This document shows positions 7,311 through 19,605 of a stretch of 64,000 bases of DNA, in pieces. Location of the stretch: assembly GCA_965199055.1 (NCBI GenBank), contig CBDAQR010000003.1, positions 1,860,001-1,924,000 of the forward strand, read 5' to 3'. Below the pieces are notes generated by a model. That model was not told where the DNA came from, did not search any database, and worked only from the letters and a program-made list of their open reading frames with translations. The DNA is from CBDAQR01 sp965199055 (GTDB taxonomy: Bacteria > Pseudomonadota > Gammaproteobacteria > Pseudomonadales > Halieaceae). Position 1 is the first letter of the stretch; the number at the start of each line of letters is the position of its first letter. A program made the position numbers and the translations under genes.

Positions 7311-8127
7311 ACTCGGTAAACGTGATCAACTCTTCCACGACAGACTCAACCACGCCTCGCTGCTCGACGCGGGAAAACTGAGTGGCGCAAAGTTTCGTCG
7401 TTATGCGCATAACGACCCTCAAGCCCTGCGGAAGCTATTGAACCGAGCACAGGGCGATCGTCTCATGGTCGCCACCGACGGGGTATTCAGCATGGACGGC
7501 GACCTGGCGCCACTGCCGCAACTAGTCGCGCACTGTAAGGAACATGGGGCCTGCCTTCTGGTGGATGACGCGCATGGCATTGGCGTGCTAGGGGAGACAG
7601 GCGCCGGCACACTCGAGCATTTCGGTCTAGACGACAAAGACGTCCCCATCCTCATGGGCACTTTGGGCAAATCCCTGGGGCTAAGCGGTGCGTTTGTTGC
7701 AGGCTCTAACGAGATTATTGAGAGTCTTATTCAATCGGCGCGCAGCTACATCTACACCACGGCATTGCCACCGGCGATTGCAGCCGCGGCTCAGGCGTCA
7801 TTAAGGCTTATCGCAGACAATCAGGGGCCGAGGTGTCGTCTGCAAAACAACATCACTCGTTTTCGGACCGGTGCCGCGCAATTGGGCTTGCCGCTTGCCG
7901 ATTCCATCACAGCCATACAGCCTCTGATTCTGGGCGAATCACAACTGGCGCTGGCCTGGAGCGAGCAATTGCGCGTTAGGGGATTTTTAGTTCCCGCCAT
8001 TCGCCCACCCACAGTGCCAGCCGGTACCGCACGATTGAGAATCGCACTCAGCGCGGCACATACTCCCGAGCATATTGACCGCTTGCTGGATACGCTGGCA
8101 CAAATTCATTCGAGGCTAGCGGCGTGA
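7311..8127 (+). pseudogene. bioF: bioF, 3' part (interrupted by IS110)
   Basis: The remaining 271 codons of KAPA synthase continue from the insertion point with LGKRDQLFHDRLNHASLLDAG. They include TDGVFSMDGDLAPL, the PLP Asp/His segment LLVDDAHGIGVLG and the Schiff-base Lys in ILMGTLGKSLGLSGAF. A shortened in-frame start exists (for example at 7438), but it would lack the substrate-binding N-terminal third, so no active enzyme is expected. Its stop overlaps the GTG start of bioHC by four bases (GTGA). Confidence 0.93.
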
Positions 8128-9689
8128 GGGGATCGACGGCGCAGCAGCCCCATCCCCAGGCGGGCCAGACTACAAACGACCTGGTGTTGCTGCATGGCTG
8201 GGGTGCTGACAGTCGAATCTGGGAGCCAATGCTGCCGTTACTGCGCCGCGATTACAGGGTCCACCTGGTAGACCTTCCCGGTTATGATGCCGCCCAGACC
8301 TCATATCCGCACAGCATCGGTGAATTGGTCGAGAGCATGCTGCCAAAGCTGCCAGAGAAGGCTGCTTACCTCGGCTGGTCTCTGGGAGGCAGCATCGCAA
8401 CATGGATCGCCGCACATCATCCGACGCGCGTCTCCGCGGTCGTGACCATCGCTAGCAATCCGTGTTTTGTAGCCAAAGACGGTTGGAAGCAGGCCATGCC
8501 ACAAAGCGACTTTGAGGCTTTTTGGCAGAGACTCGAGCGCGACCCAAAACAGTGTCTAAATTACTTCGGCAGGCTCCAGGCCCTTGGGGATCGGGAGCAA
8601 TCACAGTTACAGGCCGAACTGCGTGGTTTACAGGCCAGACACGCCAGCCCTGCGGTTTTGCAGCAAAGTCTACAAATGCTGGCGCAACTCGATGTGCGAG
8701 AAGAGCTTCGAAAACTACACCAACCCTGCCTGTCGATCCTGGGCAGCGAGGACAGCTTAGTTCCCCATACTATGGCCCAGGCACTGCCGCCCAGCATCCA
8801 GTGTTGGACTGCCAATGGCTGTGCACATATACCGCAAAGGACTCGCACGCAGGCGGTCGCGGCCAGGGTATCTGACTTTCTTCTGCAACACTTGGCTGAG
8901 CCCGAAATACCGCGGGCAAAACGTGCGGTCGCCCGCTCCTTTTCAGCGGCGGACAAGTACGACGACGGCGCCCAGCTACAACGCGAAGTGGGCAACGCGC
9001 TGCTTGAACAAGTCCCTCGCTCCAGTAGAGACGCCGTACTCGACCTCGGCAGTGGCACAGGCTATTTCACCGCCGAACTGGCCGAACGGTGCCGCGCCGA
9101 ACAGGTGCTGGGGCTGGACATCGCTGAAGGCATGCTCAAGCGCGCCGCACAGCGGGGAACAAACTCCACCTGGATATGCGGCGACGCTGAATCTCTGCCA
9201 CTTGCCAGCGAAAGCATTGATCTGGTGTTCTCGAGCCTGGCGATTCAGTGGTGCCAGCAACTCCCAACACTCGCAGAAGAGCTTTCAAGAGTACTCAAAC
9301 CTGGAGGTGCCGCCCATATAAGCACGCTGGGGCCCAACACGCTCTGGGAATTGCGTGCCGCATGGCGCGCCGTCGACCGAGATGTCCACGTGAATCGATT
9401 CAAACCGATCTCAGAACTGCGAGCCGCCTTCGAGCCTGCCGGACTCGTGGTCGACAAAATTGAGACCAGCAACTGGATGCGCAAAGCCAAAACCGTACAA
9501 CAGCTGTCTCGTGAGCTTCGGGCAATTGGCGCCCACAACGTTAATCCAGGCCGGGCGGCGGGACTGGGTGGCAAGTCACGCTGGCGTCGGCTTGCTGAGG
9601 CTTACCAGTTGCTCGCCACTGGGGAGGCTTCACTGCCGGTAACCTGGGAAGTGTGCTTTCTTAGCCTGCGCAAACCGAAAGGCAACTAA
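8124..9689 (+). CDS. bioHC: BioH-BioC fusion: pimeloyl-ACP methyl esterase and malonyl-ACP methyltransferase
   Basis: A 521-residue two-domain protein. Residues 18-255 are an alpha/beta hydrolase like BioH, with LLHGWGADSRIWE, nucleophile Ser86 in GWSLGG, Asp210 in ILGSEDSLVP and His235 in NGCAHIPQ. Residues 265-520 are a SAM methyltransferase like BioC, with RAVARSFSAADKYDD, motif I VLDLGSGTGYF (305-315) and SSLAIQWC. BioC methylates malonyl-ACP so that it enters fatty acid elongation, and BioH removes the methyl group at the pimeloyl stage, so one chain carries the opening and closing steps. The GTG start overlaps the bioF stop; bioD follows after one base. Confidence 0.93.
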   Translation: MRGSTAQQPHPQAGQTTNDLVLLHGWGADSRIWEPMLPLLRRDYRVHLVDLPGYDAAQTSYPHSIGELVESMLPKLPEKAAYLGWSLGGSIATWIAAHHPTRVSAVVTIASNPCFVAKDGWKQAMPQSDFEAFWQRLERDPKQCLNYFGRLQALGDREQSQLQAELRGLQARHASPAVLQQSLQMLAQLDVREELRKLHQPCLSILGSEDSLVPHTMAQALPPSIQCWTANGCAHIPQRTRTQAVAARVSDFLLQHLAEPEIPRAKRAVARSFSAADKYDDGAQLQREVGNALLEQVPRSSRDAVLDLGSGTGYFTAELAERCRAEQVLGLDIAEGMLKRAAQRGTNSTWICGDAESLPLASESIDLVFSSLAIQWCQQLPTLAEELSRVLKPGGAAHISTLGPNTLWELRAAWRAVDRDVHVNRFKPISELRAAFEPAGLVVDKIETSNWMRKAKTVQQLSRELRAIGAHNVNPGRAAGLGGKSRWRRLAEAYQLLATGEASLPVTWEVCFLSLRKPKGN

Positions 9690-9690
9690 C

Positions 9691-10392
9691 ATGAGCGCAT
9701 TTTTTGTAACGGGCACCGACACCGAAGTCGGCAAAACGTTTGTCAGCGCTGCATTGCTGCGCGCAGCCTCACTCAATGGATTAACCAGCCAGGGCCTCAA
9801 GCCAGTCGCGGCCGGCTGCGAAACCATTTCCGGCGCGTTGCGTAACGATGACGCCCTAACACTGATAGATGCCAGTAGCGGCGAGCTACCCTACGAGGCT
9901 GTGAACCCAATTGCGCTAGAACCGCCGATAGCACCGCACATCGCGGCGGCAGAAGCGGGGGTTGAGCTTTCTGCAAGAACCTTAGCGGATCATTGCCTCG
10001 CGCAAGTCATGGCTGACCAATTCACGCTCGTGGAAGGCGCCGGCGGTTGGCTGGTACCACTCAATGAGCGAGAAACCCTGGCTGATCTCGCCGTGCTGCT
10101 CGACCTGCCGGTCATCCTGGTAGTCGGACTCAAGCTGGGCTGCATTAACCATGCCTTACTAACGGCACAGGCCATTATTGCCAGCGGCCTTACTCTCGCC
10201 GGCTGGGTGGCCAACGCCGTGGTTGGCGAAATGGATCGTCAGGCGCCCAATATCGAAACACTGCAACATCGCTTACCTGCACCCCATCTAGGCACCTTGC
10301 CCCGCCTCAACGATGATGAAAGTGCGCACTTGGCGCACTCGCATCTCGATCTGGACCTACTCCTCGCCGCCAAAGGCACCGAGCAGATGTAG
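9691..10392 (+). CDS. bioD: Dethiobiotin synthetase BioD
   Basis: A 233-residue ATP-dependent carboxylase that closes the ureido ring of dethiobiotin. It has the P-loop GTDTEVGKT (residues 8-16), the substrate segment GLKPVAAGCE and the second motif VEGAGGWLVPLN. It is the last gene of the operon, one base after bioHC. Its last 36 bases overlap the end of the convergent BI-1 gene. Confidence 0.95.
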   Translation: MSAFFVTGTDTEVGKTFVSAALLRAASLNGLTSQGLKPVAAGCETISGALRNDDALTLIDASSGELPYEAVNPIALEPPIAPHIAAAEAGVELSARTLADHCLAQVMADQFTLVEGAGGWLVPLNERETLADLAVLLDLPVILVVGLKLGCINHALLTAQAIIASGLTLAGWVANAVVGEMDRQAPNIETLQHRLPAPHLGTLPRLNDDESAHLAHSHLDLDLLLAAKGTEQM

Positions 10393-11049
10393 CAGGCTGG
10401 TGAAGAGGTTGAAGATAGCGACGAACAAAGTCACCGTCGCCATAATGTAGTTCGTCTCCCCACCCTTAATGATGTTGCTCGTCTCATACAAGATCAGGCC
10501 AGACATCAGCAGCACGAACATACTCGAAACGGCGAGCGACAAGGCTGGTATTTGCAGGAAGACAGCAGCAATTCCGGCGAGGAAGGCCACGAGAATGCCC
10601 ACCATAAGGAATCCGCCCATAAAGCTGAAATCCTTCCGGCTGGTTAGCGCGTAGCCCGACAGACCAAAGAACACGAGCGCTGTTCCACCCATGGCGGTTG
10701 CAATGAGTTGAGGACCATTAGCGAAGCTCATATAGGCGCTTAGCAGTGGCCCCAAAGTCAGGCCCATGAAGCCCGTCAATGCGAAAACCCACACCAGGCC
10801 CCAGGCTGAATTACGACAGCGTGTAACCGCATACAGCAAGCCAAAATAGCCACCCAAGGTTAACAACAGTCCGGGATGCGGCAATTGCAGCGCTGCCGAT
10901 GTCACCGCCGTAACCGCACTAAACAGGAGCGTCATCGCCAGCAGCGCATAGGTATTGCGCAGTACTTTTTGGGCAGAACCCTGATCGACGCCGATGACGT
11001 CCATTCGATTCGGGATGGGCTCCCGACCAGCCACTGTTTTAGTGTTCAT
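10357..11049 (-). CDS. Bax inhibitor-1/YccA family membrane protein
   Basis: A 230-residue inner-membrane protein with seven predicted helices after a 25-residue cytosolic N-terminus. The family signature is seen in FMGLTLGPLLSAY, GGTALVFFGLSGYALTSRKD and SGLILYETSNIIKGGETNYI, the last carrying the acidic residue of the conserved helix. E. coli YccA binds and modulates the FtsH protease, and other family members leak calcium or protons; which applies here cannot be told. It begins 9 bases after the HPF-like gene, suggesting co-transcription. Confidence 0.9.
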   Translation of the reverse strand: MNTKTVAGREPIPNRMDVIGVDQGSAQKVLRNTYALLAMTLLFSAVTAVTSAALQLPHPGLLLTLGGYFGLLYAVTRCRNSAWGLVWVFALTGFMGLTLGPLLSAYMSFANGPQLIATAMGGTALVFFGLSGYALTSRKDFSFMGGFLMVGILVAFLAGIAAVFLQIPALSLAVSSMFVLLMSGLILYETSNIIKGGETNYIMATVTLFVAIFNLFTSLLHLLGAFGGEE

Positions 11050-11058
11050 CGCTATCTC

Positions 11059-11445
11059 CTAGGCGGGCAATGGGGCGCGGTCTTCTCGCGCTCCCATCGT
11101 AATTTCGGGCATCTCCTCCGACGCAAAGGGTTTGCGAACCACTCTGCGCTGCTTACCCAGGCTACGATTGACACATACCGCGGCGCGGCCAATTGCTCGA
11201 TCTATAGCGGCATACATATCCAGCGCGACATCTTCGATGATGACATCGCGCTTGCGAGGCAACACCACGTGCACCTTGCAGCACTTGTCGGCACCGCCCC
11301 TTGGGCCGTTAATGTCATTGAGTCGCACATGTATCCGATCGATTTGATTGCGCCTCGTATCGAAATTGAAATGAATTCGCCGACGAATATGATTTTCAAG
11401 TGCCAGCGTTAATGGGAAATCCAACGACTGAATATTGGCCTGCAT
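11059..11445 (-). CDS. HPF/RaiA-like ribosome-associated protein
   Basis: A 128-residue protein resembling the sigma-54 modulation/HPF fold: MQANIQSLDFPLTLALENHIRRRI, then HVRLNDINGPRGGADKCCKVHV, then DVALDMYAAIDRAIGRAAVCVNRSLG. HPF and YfiA relatives bind the 30S decoding region in stationary phase and block or dimerise ribosomes. The C-terminal tail (about 25 residues) is unrelated to the long-form HPF domain. It has GAGGA upstream of the ATG and precedes the BI-1 gene by 9 bases. An AT-rich promoter region lies upstream. Confidence 0.75.
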   Translation of the reverse strand: MQANIQSLDFPLTLALENHIRRRIHFNFDTRRNQIDRIHVRLNDINGPRGGADKCCKVHVVLPRKRDVIIEDVALDMYAAIDRAIGRAAVCVNRSLGKQRRVVRKPFASEEMPEITMGAREDRAPLPA

Positions 11446-11511
11446 GACTTCGTCCTCACCTTTGTCGATTCAGGACTAGGGTAAGAGCGACCTTTGATGC
11501 GGTAAAGCCGT

Positions 11512-11524
11512 ATTATACATTATA
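11512..11524 (-). promoter_or_regulatory. Candidate -10 region(s) of the HPF-like gene
   Basis: On the minus strand the 122-base gap upstream of the HPF-like gene contains two adjacent TATAAT hexamers (11524-11519 and 11517-11512) in an AT-rich stretch. No clear -35 is seen, so exact use is uncertain. Confidence 0.4.
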
Positions 11525-11568
11525 TATATTCGTTATTTTCGTATTATTGGCAGCTCTATCCAGACGCA

Positions 11569-12537
11569 TCAGCGCTCGCTCAAGGCTCGCTGAACCTGCT
11601 CCTCGATGCGCTGCATCGGCAGAACGTCGCGGCGTCGATTGCGCACAAACTCCAGGAAGCGATGTGCCACCTGAGAGAGCTGCCTACCCGGCGTTTTCGC
11701 GATATACCACTGCGACATTAGCGGAAAGCCGGATACCGGCAGTTGCACGAGACCATCTTCATGAGCGTTGGCGAGCGCGTAGGCAGAAAGTACGCTGATA
11801 CCCATGTTCTCGATTACCATGAATTTGATCGCCTCGTTGCTCTCGATAACCATACTCTGCGGCAGGGCGCCGCCCACATCACGCAAGTGCTGTCTCAAGG
11901 CATAGTCGGTACCTGACCCACTTTCACGCAACAGAAACGTCTCCCCGGCCAGGTCTTTCCATTGCAGACGGCGGCGCTTGGCAAATGGATGATCTACGGA
12001 TGCAACGACAACGAGGGGGTTGGGCAGGAATGGGTAGGTCTCAACGACCATGTCTTCAGTGGGATCACTAAATACATACAGATCGTCGCTATTGCTCTCG
12101 TATCGATCAATGATCTGCGCACGATTGCCTATCTTGAACTCCACCTTGATGCCGGGGTAATCCTCATGAAATGCACCGATGATGCGCGGTAAAAAATACT
12201 TGGCCGTGGTAACGACGGAGATGCGCAGATGACCGGCGCTTAGGCCCTTTAGATCCGACAGGCGCTCATCCAAACGGCTTGCAACGGCAAAGATATCCTT
12301 ACCGGCCCGCACGACCTCTTCGCCCGCTTCGGTCAGGTAGAGTCGCTTGCCGATGACCTCATGCAGCGGCAGGCCTAGACTTTCCGCCAGTTTGTGAACC
12401 TGAATCGACACAGCGGAATGACTAAGATGCAGAACCTGAGCCGCACGGGCTATCCCACCCACCTCGGCCACGGTGAGGAAAATCTCCAGCTGCCTGAGCG
12501 TACCCAGACGCGACAGTAGGCGGTATTCGTCTGGCAT
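11569..12537 (-). CDS. LysR-family transcriptional regulator (CbbR-like)
   Basis: A 322-residue regulator. The N-terminal winged helix-turn-helix (about residues 12-72) contains LRQLEIFLTVAEVGGIARAAQVLHLSHSAVS (shown here in pieces: LRQLEIFLTV and AAQVLHLSHSAVS), and the effector domain follows with LRISVVTTAKYFLPRIIG and LLRESGSGTD. This sequence style is closest to the CbbR/CysB-like branch. It is divergent from the cupin gene, and its start codon touches a perfect palindrome, the usual arrangement for an autoregulated LysR gene that controls its neighbour. The effector is not deducible. Confidence 0.9.
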   Translation of the reverse strand: MPDEYRLLSRLGTLRQLEIFLTVAEVGGIARAAQVLHLSHSAVSIQVHKLAESLGLPLHEVIGKRLYLTEAGEEVVRAGKDIFAVASRLDERLSDLKGLSAGHLRISVVTTAKYFLPRIIGAFHEDYPGIKVEFKIGNRAQIIDRYESNSDDLYVFSDPTEDMVVETYPFLPNPLVVVASVDHPFAKRRRLQWKDLAGETFLLRESGSGTDYALRQHLRDVGGALPQSMVIESNEAIKFMVIENMGISVLSAYALANAHEDGLVQLPVSGFPLMSQWYIAKTPGRQLSQVAHRFLEFVRNRRRDVLPMQRIEEQVQRALSER

Positions 12538-12562
12538 ATATGTTTATTTTAATAAACATATA
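12537..12562. promoter_or_regulatory. Palindromic operator between LysR and cupin genes
   Basis: The 12-base arms TATATGTTTATT and AATAAACATATA are perfect inverted repeats separated by TT. The palindrome starts at the first base of the LysR start codon and lies 80 bases upstream of the cupin gene. The position suits repression of the regulator by its own product and control of the divergent gene. Confidence 0.65.
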
Positions 12563-12641
12563 CCGTTTTTAATACATACTTTTATATACGTTAATTCTTC
12601 CCTACCCTAGCCACTCTTTTTATCTAGACCGGAGACCACTC

Positions 12642-13544
12642 ATGCGTCCACATGTGGAACTCATCGAAGCCAGCGATCTGCTCTGGCATCCCGCTGAACT
12701 GCCTCACGGGGAAGGCGAAGCACGTCAGCGCAACCTTAGTTACGATGAAGAAAATGGCGCCGCCTCATTGTTTGTCGAGTTCACCACCAACTGGCAGCGT
12801 AGTCCTGGCTATCATGCGGCGCAGACTGAGTGGTTCGTGCTGAAGGGCAGCGTCTCCATCGACGGTCACACCTTGGGCGAAGGTGGCTATTGGTGCGCAC
12901 CCATGGGTACGCTGACCCCGAGTGTCAGCGCCGAAGCGGGCACCGAGATCTTGCTATTCCGTGAGTACAGCGACTGGAACTTTGCACCCGTTGCTCCCGG
13001 CAGTGTGCCGGCTGACGGCGAGGAACCGATGGTCATCAAGGATTCTGCCAACATGGAGTGGTACGACGTAGAGGATCCCGACAACGGCAGCCCAATGGAT
13101 TTTGAACGCGGCGGCACGCCCGTTCCTGGCCTGTTTATCAAACTGCTATATCGCGACCCCAAAACCGGTTTCTACACGCGACTGATCAAAGCCAAGCCAG
13201 GCTGGCGTGAACATCCTTTGGCGCATCATCCTGTCTACGAAGAAGCCTACTGCCTGGAGGGCGACTTCGACTACAACTTTGGCTTAATGACACCAGGACA
13301 ATACTTCTTCCGCCCCGCCGGCGTTCGCCACGGCGACTTTACCGCGGGTGAAAAAGAAGGCTGCACGTGGATTCTTCGCTGTGACGGCGACCTGGTGGAT
13401 TGGTATACGGAAAACGCTAAGGTCGAAATGAAAGGTGACCCGGTCAACTGGGGCGAAGGTTTCCCCGGTACTGAGCCACCGCAGTACATTCAGCCGGTTC
13501 GCTCGCGCTCGACTGGCGAGTGGCGCGACCCCTCTTACCAGTAG
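12642..13544 (+). CDS. Two-domain cupin protein (DUF4437-like)
   Basis: A 300-residue protein with two cupin-like halves. The first is near residues 45-110 (YHAAQTEWFVLKGSVSIDG, then LGEGGYWCAP) and the second near 180-250 (EHPLAHHPVYEEAYCLEGDF, then GQYFFRPAGVRHGDF). The histidines and glutamate of the second half (HHPVYEE ... H) could bind a metal. No enzymatic role can be assigned. It is divergent from the LysR gene, which likely controls it, and is followed by a strong terminator, so it appears to be a single-gene unit. Confidence 0.7.
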   Translation: MRPHVELIEASDLLWHPAELPHGEGEARQRNLSYDEENGAASLFVEFTTNWQRSPGYHAAQTEWFVLKGSVSIDGHTLGEGGYWCAPMGTLTPSVSAEAGTEILLFREYSDWNFAPVAPGSVPADGEEPMVIKDSANMEWYDVEDPDNGSPMDFERGGTPVPGLFIKLLYRDPKTGFYTRLIKAKPGWREHPLAHHPVYEEAYCLEGDFDYNFGLMTPGQYFFRPAGVRHGDFTAGEKEGCTWILRCDGDLVDWYTENAKVEMKGDPVNWGEGFPGTEPPQYIQPVRSRSTGEWRDPSYQ

Positions 13545-13565
13545 ATAAACCCGCTCTCGATCACA

Positions 13566-13597
13566 AGCCCCGCCCAGTTCCACTGCGCGGGGTTTTT
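13566..13597 (+). terminator. Rho-independent terminator of the cupin gene
   Basis: The stem CCCCGC (13568-13573) pairs with GCGGGG (13587-13592) and is followed by five T (13593-13597). It lies 20 bases after the stop codon. Confidence 0.9.
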
Positions 13598-13620
13598 CAT
13601 ATCCCGGCTATATCGCAGGC

Positions 13621-13653
13621 AAAGAAAAACCCCTGCAGCGATTGCTACAGGGG
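13621..13653 (-). terminator. rRNA operon terminator
   Basis: On the minus strand a stem beginning CCCCTG and ending CAGGGG (13653-13630, one internal mismatch) is followed by TTTTTCTTT. It lies about 15 bases beyond the 3' end of 5S rRNA. Confidence 0.9.
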
Positions 13654-13667
13654 TTTTGGTTTAGAAG

Positions 13668-13783
13668 CCTGGCGATGACCTACTCTCACATGGGGAAGCC
13701 CCACACTACCATCGGCGATGAACCGTTTCACTGCTGAGTTCGGAATGGGGTCAGGTGGTTCCAGTTCTCTATGGTCGCCAGGC
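13668..13783 (-). rRNA. rrf: 5S ribosomal RNA
   Basis: About 116 bases. On the minus strand it starts GCCTGGCGACC and ends CGCCAGGC, which pair as helix I. The internal segments CCACCTGACCCCAT, CCGAACTCAG and CGCCGATGGTAGTG are nearly identical to E. coli 5S. End positions are good to a base or two. It is the last gene of the rRNA operon. Confidence 0.96.
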
Positions 13784-14000
13784 AAGCTGGTATGTTGTGT
13801 ACGTCTGTCTTACGTCCATTCGGACTGCGGTACAACAACAAATAGGGTGGCAGATCCGGCCTTTAGAGCCGTTCAACTGAGTTGATGCTATGCAACGTTC
13901 ACCGGTGATCTCTCATCCGATTACTAGCCACTCAGCTACCTAAGTAACTGTGACTTGATCTCACATCCACGTTTCTTGTCTAAGAAAACTTAGATTATAT

Positions 14001-16911
<2,911 letters not shown>

Positions 16912-17454
16912 ATATAACCTAAGTCATCTGCCAAGAAACTCACAATCCATTCTCCTTCCTCAAAGACTTTCCCAGCTACGGGAACCACAAGCCTCCAATT
17001 CCACGCCCGAGCAGGCGCAAATGGATCGCAATTAGATGTTCTCTTATGACCTGGTAGCCGACTAGACCACCAACTCACTGCCAAAAACCCTTTCGTTACC
17101 TACTCAGCATGGCTTAAAAAAAACATCCGCCGGATGTGACGCTCAAGTCACAGTGTTACTTCGATTTCAAAACTCAACTTACCCAAAGGGCAAGTCTGTT
17201 TTGGAACTCCAGATTCATTACGTGCGTTGGATGTCACGCAACAAACCTGTTTGTTTTTTGGATGTCGAACTCTACACCAGCAGCACTAAAGCACCACGGT
17301 AAGAGTCTCAATCCAATCAACTCAGCTTAATCTACCTTGTTAAAGAACATCCGGTTGTCAAAACCAGAGACAAAAAATCCGCTTTCTAACGTCCGCGGAT
17401 TACTTGGCTCTGACCTCGTTATCGCAACAATTTACAGCTCGCCAACAAAAGAAA
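16912..17454 (-). other. 23S-tRNA-Ala spacer with boxA antitermination site
   Basis: This 543-base transcribed spacer contains no protein or tRNA gene. On the minus strand TGTTCTTTAACAA (17349-17337) is a boxA motif, the NusB/NusE loading site that prevents Rho termination in rRNA operons. AT-rich sequence near 16912-16925 pairs with the region downstream of 23S (13990-14010) to form the processing stalk. Confidence 0.75.
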
Positions 17455-17530
17455 TGGTGGAGCTATGCGGGATCGAACCGCAGACCTCTTGAATGCAAAT
17501 CAAGCGCTCTCCCAGCTGAGCTATAGCCCC
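17455..17530 (-). tRNA. tRNA-Ala (anticodon TGC)
   Basis: A 76-base cloverleaf on the minus strand begins GGGGCTATAGCTCAGC and ends with an encoded CCA (17457-17455). The anticodon loop is TTTGCAT, giving TGC. It lies between tRNA-Ile and 23S, the classic arrangement. Confidence 0.97.
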
Positions 17531-17539
17531 ATACAAACT

Positions 17540-17616
<77 letters not shown>

Positions 17617-17699
17617 AAGTGATCAGCGGCAATTCGTTGCAATAACCGGTAAGACAAAGACAGGTGTGTGAACACTTGATGCCAGTAAGGCATTTCGTT

Positions 17700-19233
<1,534 letters not shown>

Positions 19234-19605
19234 AATCTTTAACCTCTACCTTCCGGTAAGAGGGGTAGTTTTCCAGATAACTCCGGCCAACTACCAAATC
19301 CAAGCTCAGACATCGTGAATCAAAAATTACATGAATCAATGAGTCACTTGATGTCTGAATAGTCATATGCCATTCCCAACACCAAGTGCCCACACATCTG
19401 TCTTTATCTTCTTGTTAAACCGCTCTGCTAAGCGCTAAGGCCGCAGAATCCCGCGGGGTTCCCCCCGAACCGAGGACGCGTATTATACGCATCGGCCGCC
19501 TCTTGGCAACACTAAATGGAACAATTTTTTGGGGATATTACAAAAACTCTTAACTGCCTGATTTTTAAGCAGTAAATTGCTCGATTTTTGCGCAATCGAG
19601 ACCCC
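19234..19605 (-). promoter_or_regulatory. rRNA operon leader, promoter and boxA
   Basis: This 372-base gap holds no protein gene. On the minus strand the promoter has -35 TTGCCA (19509-19504), a 16-base spacer and a perfect -10 TATAAT (19487-19482), followed by a GC-rich discriminator typical of stringently controlled rRNA promoters. AT-rich sequence at 19515-19550 fits an UP element. The leader carries a boxA-like GAGCGGTTTAACAA (19425-19412). A weak hairpin at 19580-19600 may end tyrS transcription. Confidence 0.8.
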
